Source: Actinomycetota bacterium
GTDB taxonomy: Bacteria > Actinomycetota > Thermoleophilia > Gaiellales > Gaiellaceae
Reading direction: 5' to 3'
Length of the DNA stretch: 5,267 nucleotides
NCBI GenBank assembly: GCA_013696595.1
Contig: JACCYG010000345.1
Location: 1-5,267 of the forward strand
The translations under genes were made by a program, and so were the position numbers. Of the stretch, positions 4,801-5,267 are shown in pieces (within the stretch, counting starts at the first letter, position 1; each line of letters starts with the position of its first letter). Under the pieces are notes generated by a model. It had not been told where the DNA came from. It saw nothing but the letters and a program-made list of their open reading frames with translations, and made no database searches.

Positions 4801-5267
4801 CTAGTTCGCCCCGGGCCGCGCCTCTCCTTCCGGGAGAATCGAGCGCCAGGTCTCGGCGAGACCGGCGTCGAGATCCGTTCGCGCCCGGAACCCGAGCTCG
4901 CGCTCGGCGAGGGTCGGATCGAGAACGCTGCGCGCGAGCTCGCCGAGCCGCGCCGACGCGAACTCGGGCTCGACGTCGACCCCGCTCACGCGCCGGCACG
5001 CGTCGAAAACCTCGAGCACCGAGGTCTCCCGGCCGGTGCCCACGTTGAAGACGCCGGCCGGTCGTCCGCAGGCGGCCAGCGTCGCCTCGGCGACGTCACC
5101 GACGTAGACGTAGTCGCGCGTCTGGCGGCCGTCGCCAAAGATTCTCGGAGCCTCGCCGGCCGCGAGCCGGCCGAAGAAGATCGCGACGACCCCCGCTTCT
5201 CCGTGCGGGTCCTGGCGAGGCCCATAGACGTTCCCGTAGCGAAGTGAGATGTGCGCAGTCCCGTAAA
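4801..5267 (-). CDS. NAD-dependent sugar-nucleotide epimerase/dehydratase, C-terminal half (partial, runs off the right edge)
   Basis: The open frame enters from the right edge with the first full codon at 5265-5263 and gives 154 residues before the TAG at 4803-4801. From the first visible residue, LRYGNVYGPRQDP at 8-20, GDGRQTRDYVYVGDVA at 44-59 and FNVGTGRETSV at 73-83 are hallmark blocks of UDP-glucose 4-epimerase and dTDP-glucose dehydratase-like extended SDR enzymes. The ending LDAGLAETW is typical of their C-terminus. The nucleotide-binding half and the YxxxK catalytic pair lie outside the window, roughly 160 residues by comparison with the family. A short frame with a GTG at 5043 exists inside but is not the start, because homologous sequence continues upstream without a stop. 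GalE-type UDP-sugar epimerase is the best guess, and substrate cannot be told. It is seven bases upstream of the LytR_C gene, suggesting a cell-envelope glycan operon. Confidence 0.9.
   Translation of the reverse strand, partial: YGTAHISLRYGNVYGPRQDPHGEAGVVAIFFGRLAAGEAPRIFGDGRQTRDYVYVGDVAEATLAACGRPAGVFNVGTGRETSVLEVFDACRRVSGVDVEPEFASARLGELARSVLDPTLAERELGFRARTDLDAGLAETWRSILPEGEARPGAN

Noticed and set aside
4801..5043. A separate 80-aa gene starting with GTG at 5043.
   Set aside because: The same frame continues upstream to the right edge with strong epimerase motifs and no stop, so this is only the C-terminal end of the larger protein.

Overview
This is high-GC bacterial DNA with densely packed genes and strong G/C preference at codon third positions. 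The B. subtilis-type ferrochelatase, the LytR_C protein, the Shine-Dalgarno-led GTG starts and the overall protein style point to an actinobacterium. Class Thermoleophilia (Gaiellales or Solirubrobacterales) is my best guess, but that is an impression from protein style and not a database result.

Layout. Positions 1-223 (minus) hold the N-terminal part of a DUF892/YciF-type ferritin-like protein. It is divergent, across 97 bp, from a plus-strand extended-SDR NAD-dependent epimerase/dehydratase (321-1376). That gene converges on a minus-strand block through a 119-bp gap containing one hairpin and two perfect palindromes. Everything from 1496 to the right edge is on the minus strand. In transcription order it reads: the C-terminal half of a sugar-nucleotide epimerase (5267-4801, partial), a membrane-anchored LytR_C protein (4793-4281), hemE uroporphyrinogen decarboxylase (4221-3160), hemH/cpfC ferrochelatase (3035-2004), and two small unrecognised genes of 89 aa (2007-1738) and 75 aa (1723-1496). 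The gaps are 7, 59 and 124 bp, then a 4-bp overlap, then 14 bp, so all or part of this could be one transcript.

How the genes fit together. HemE makes coproporphyrinogen III. The downstream ferrochelatase looks like the coproporphyrin-using type of Gram-positive bacteria, so the two flank an oxidation step whose enzyme (HemY/CgoX) is not in this window. The 89-aa gene overlaps the hemH stop codon and the 75-aa gene follows closely, which makes both candidate accessory genes of the haem pathway. The epimerase and LytR_C genes suggest cell-envelope glycan functions.

Most notable. HemH carries an in-frame, hairpin-rich insert of about 39 residues, rich in Gly/Ala/Arg/Pro, just before its catalytic histidine. 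A His-rich unknown 89-aa protein is translationally coupled to hemH. Strong palindromes and G-runs sit between hemE and hemH. I see no RNA genes, CRISPR array, transposase or phage gene, and no gene-free stretch longer than 300 bases.
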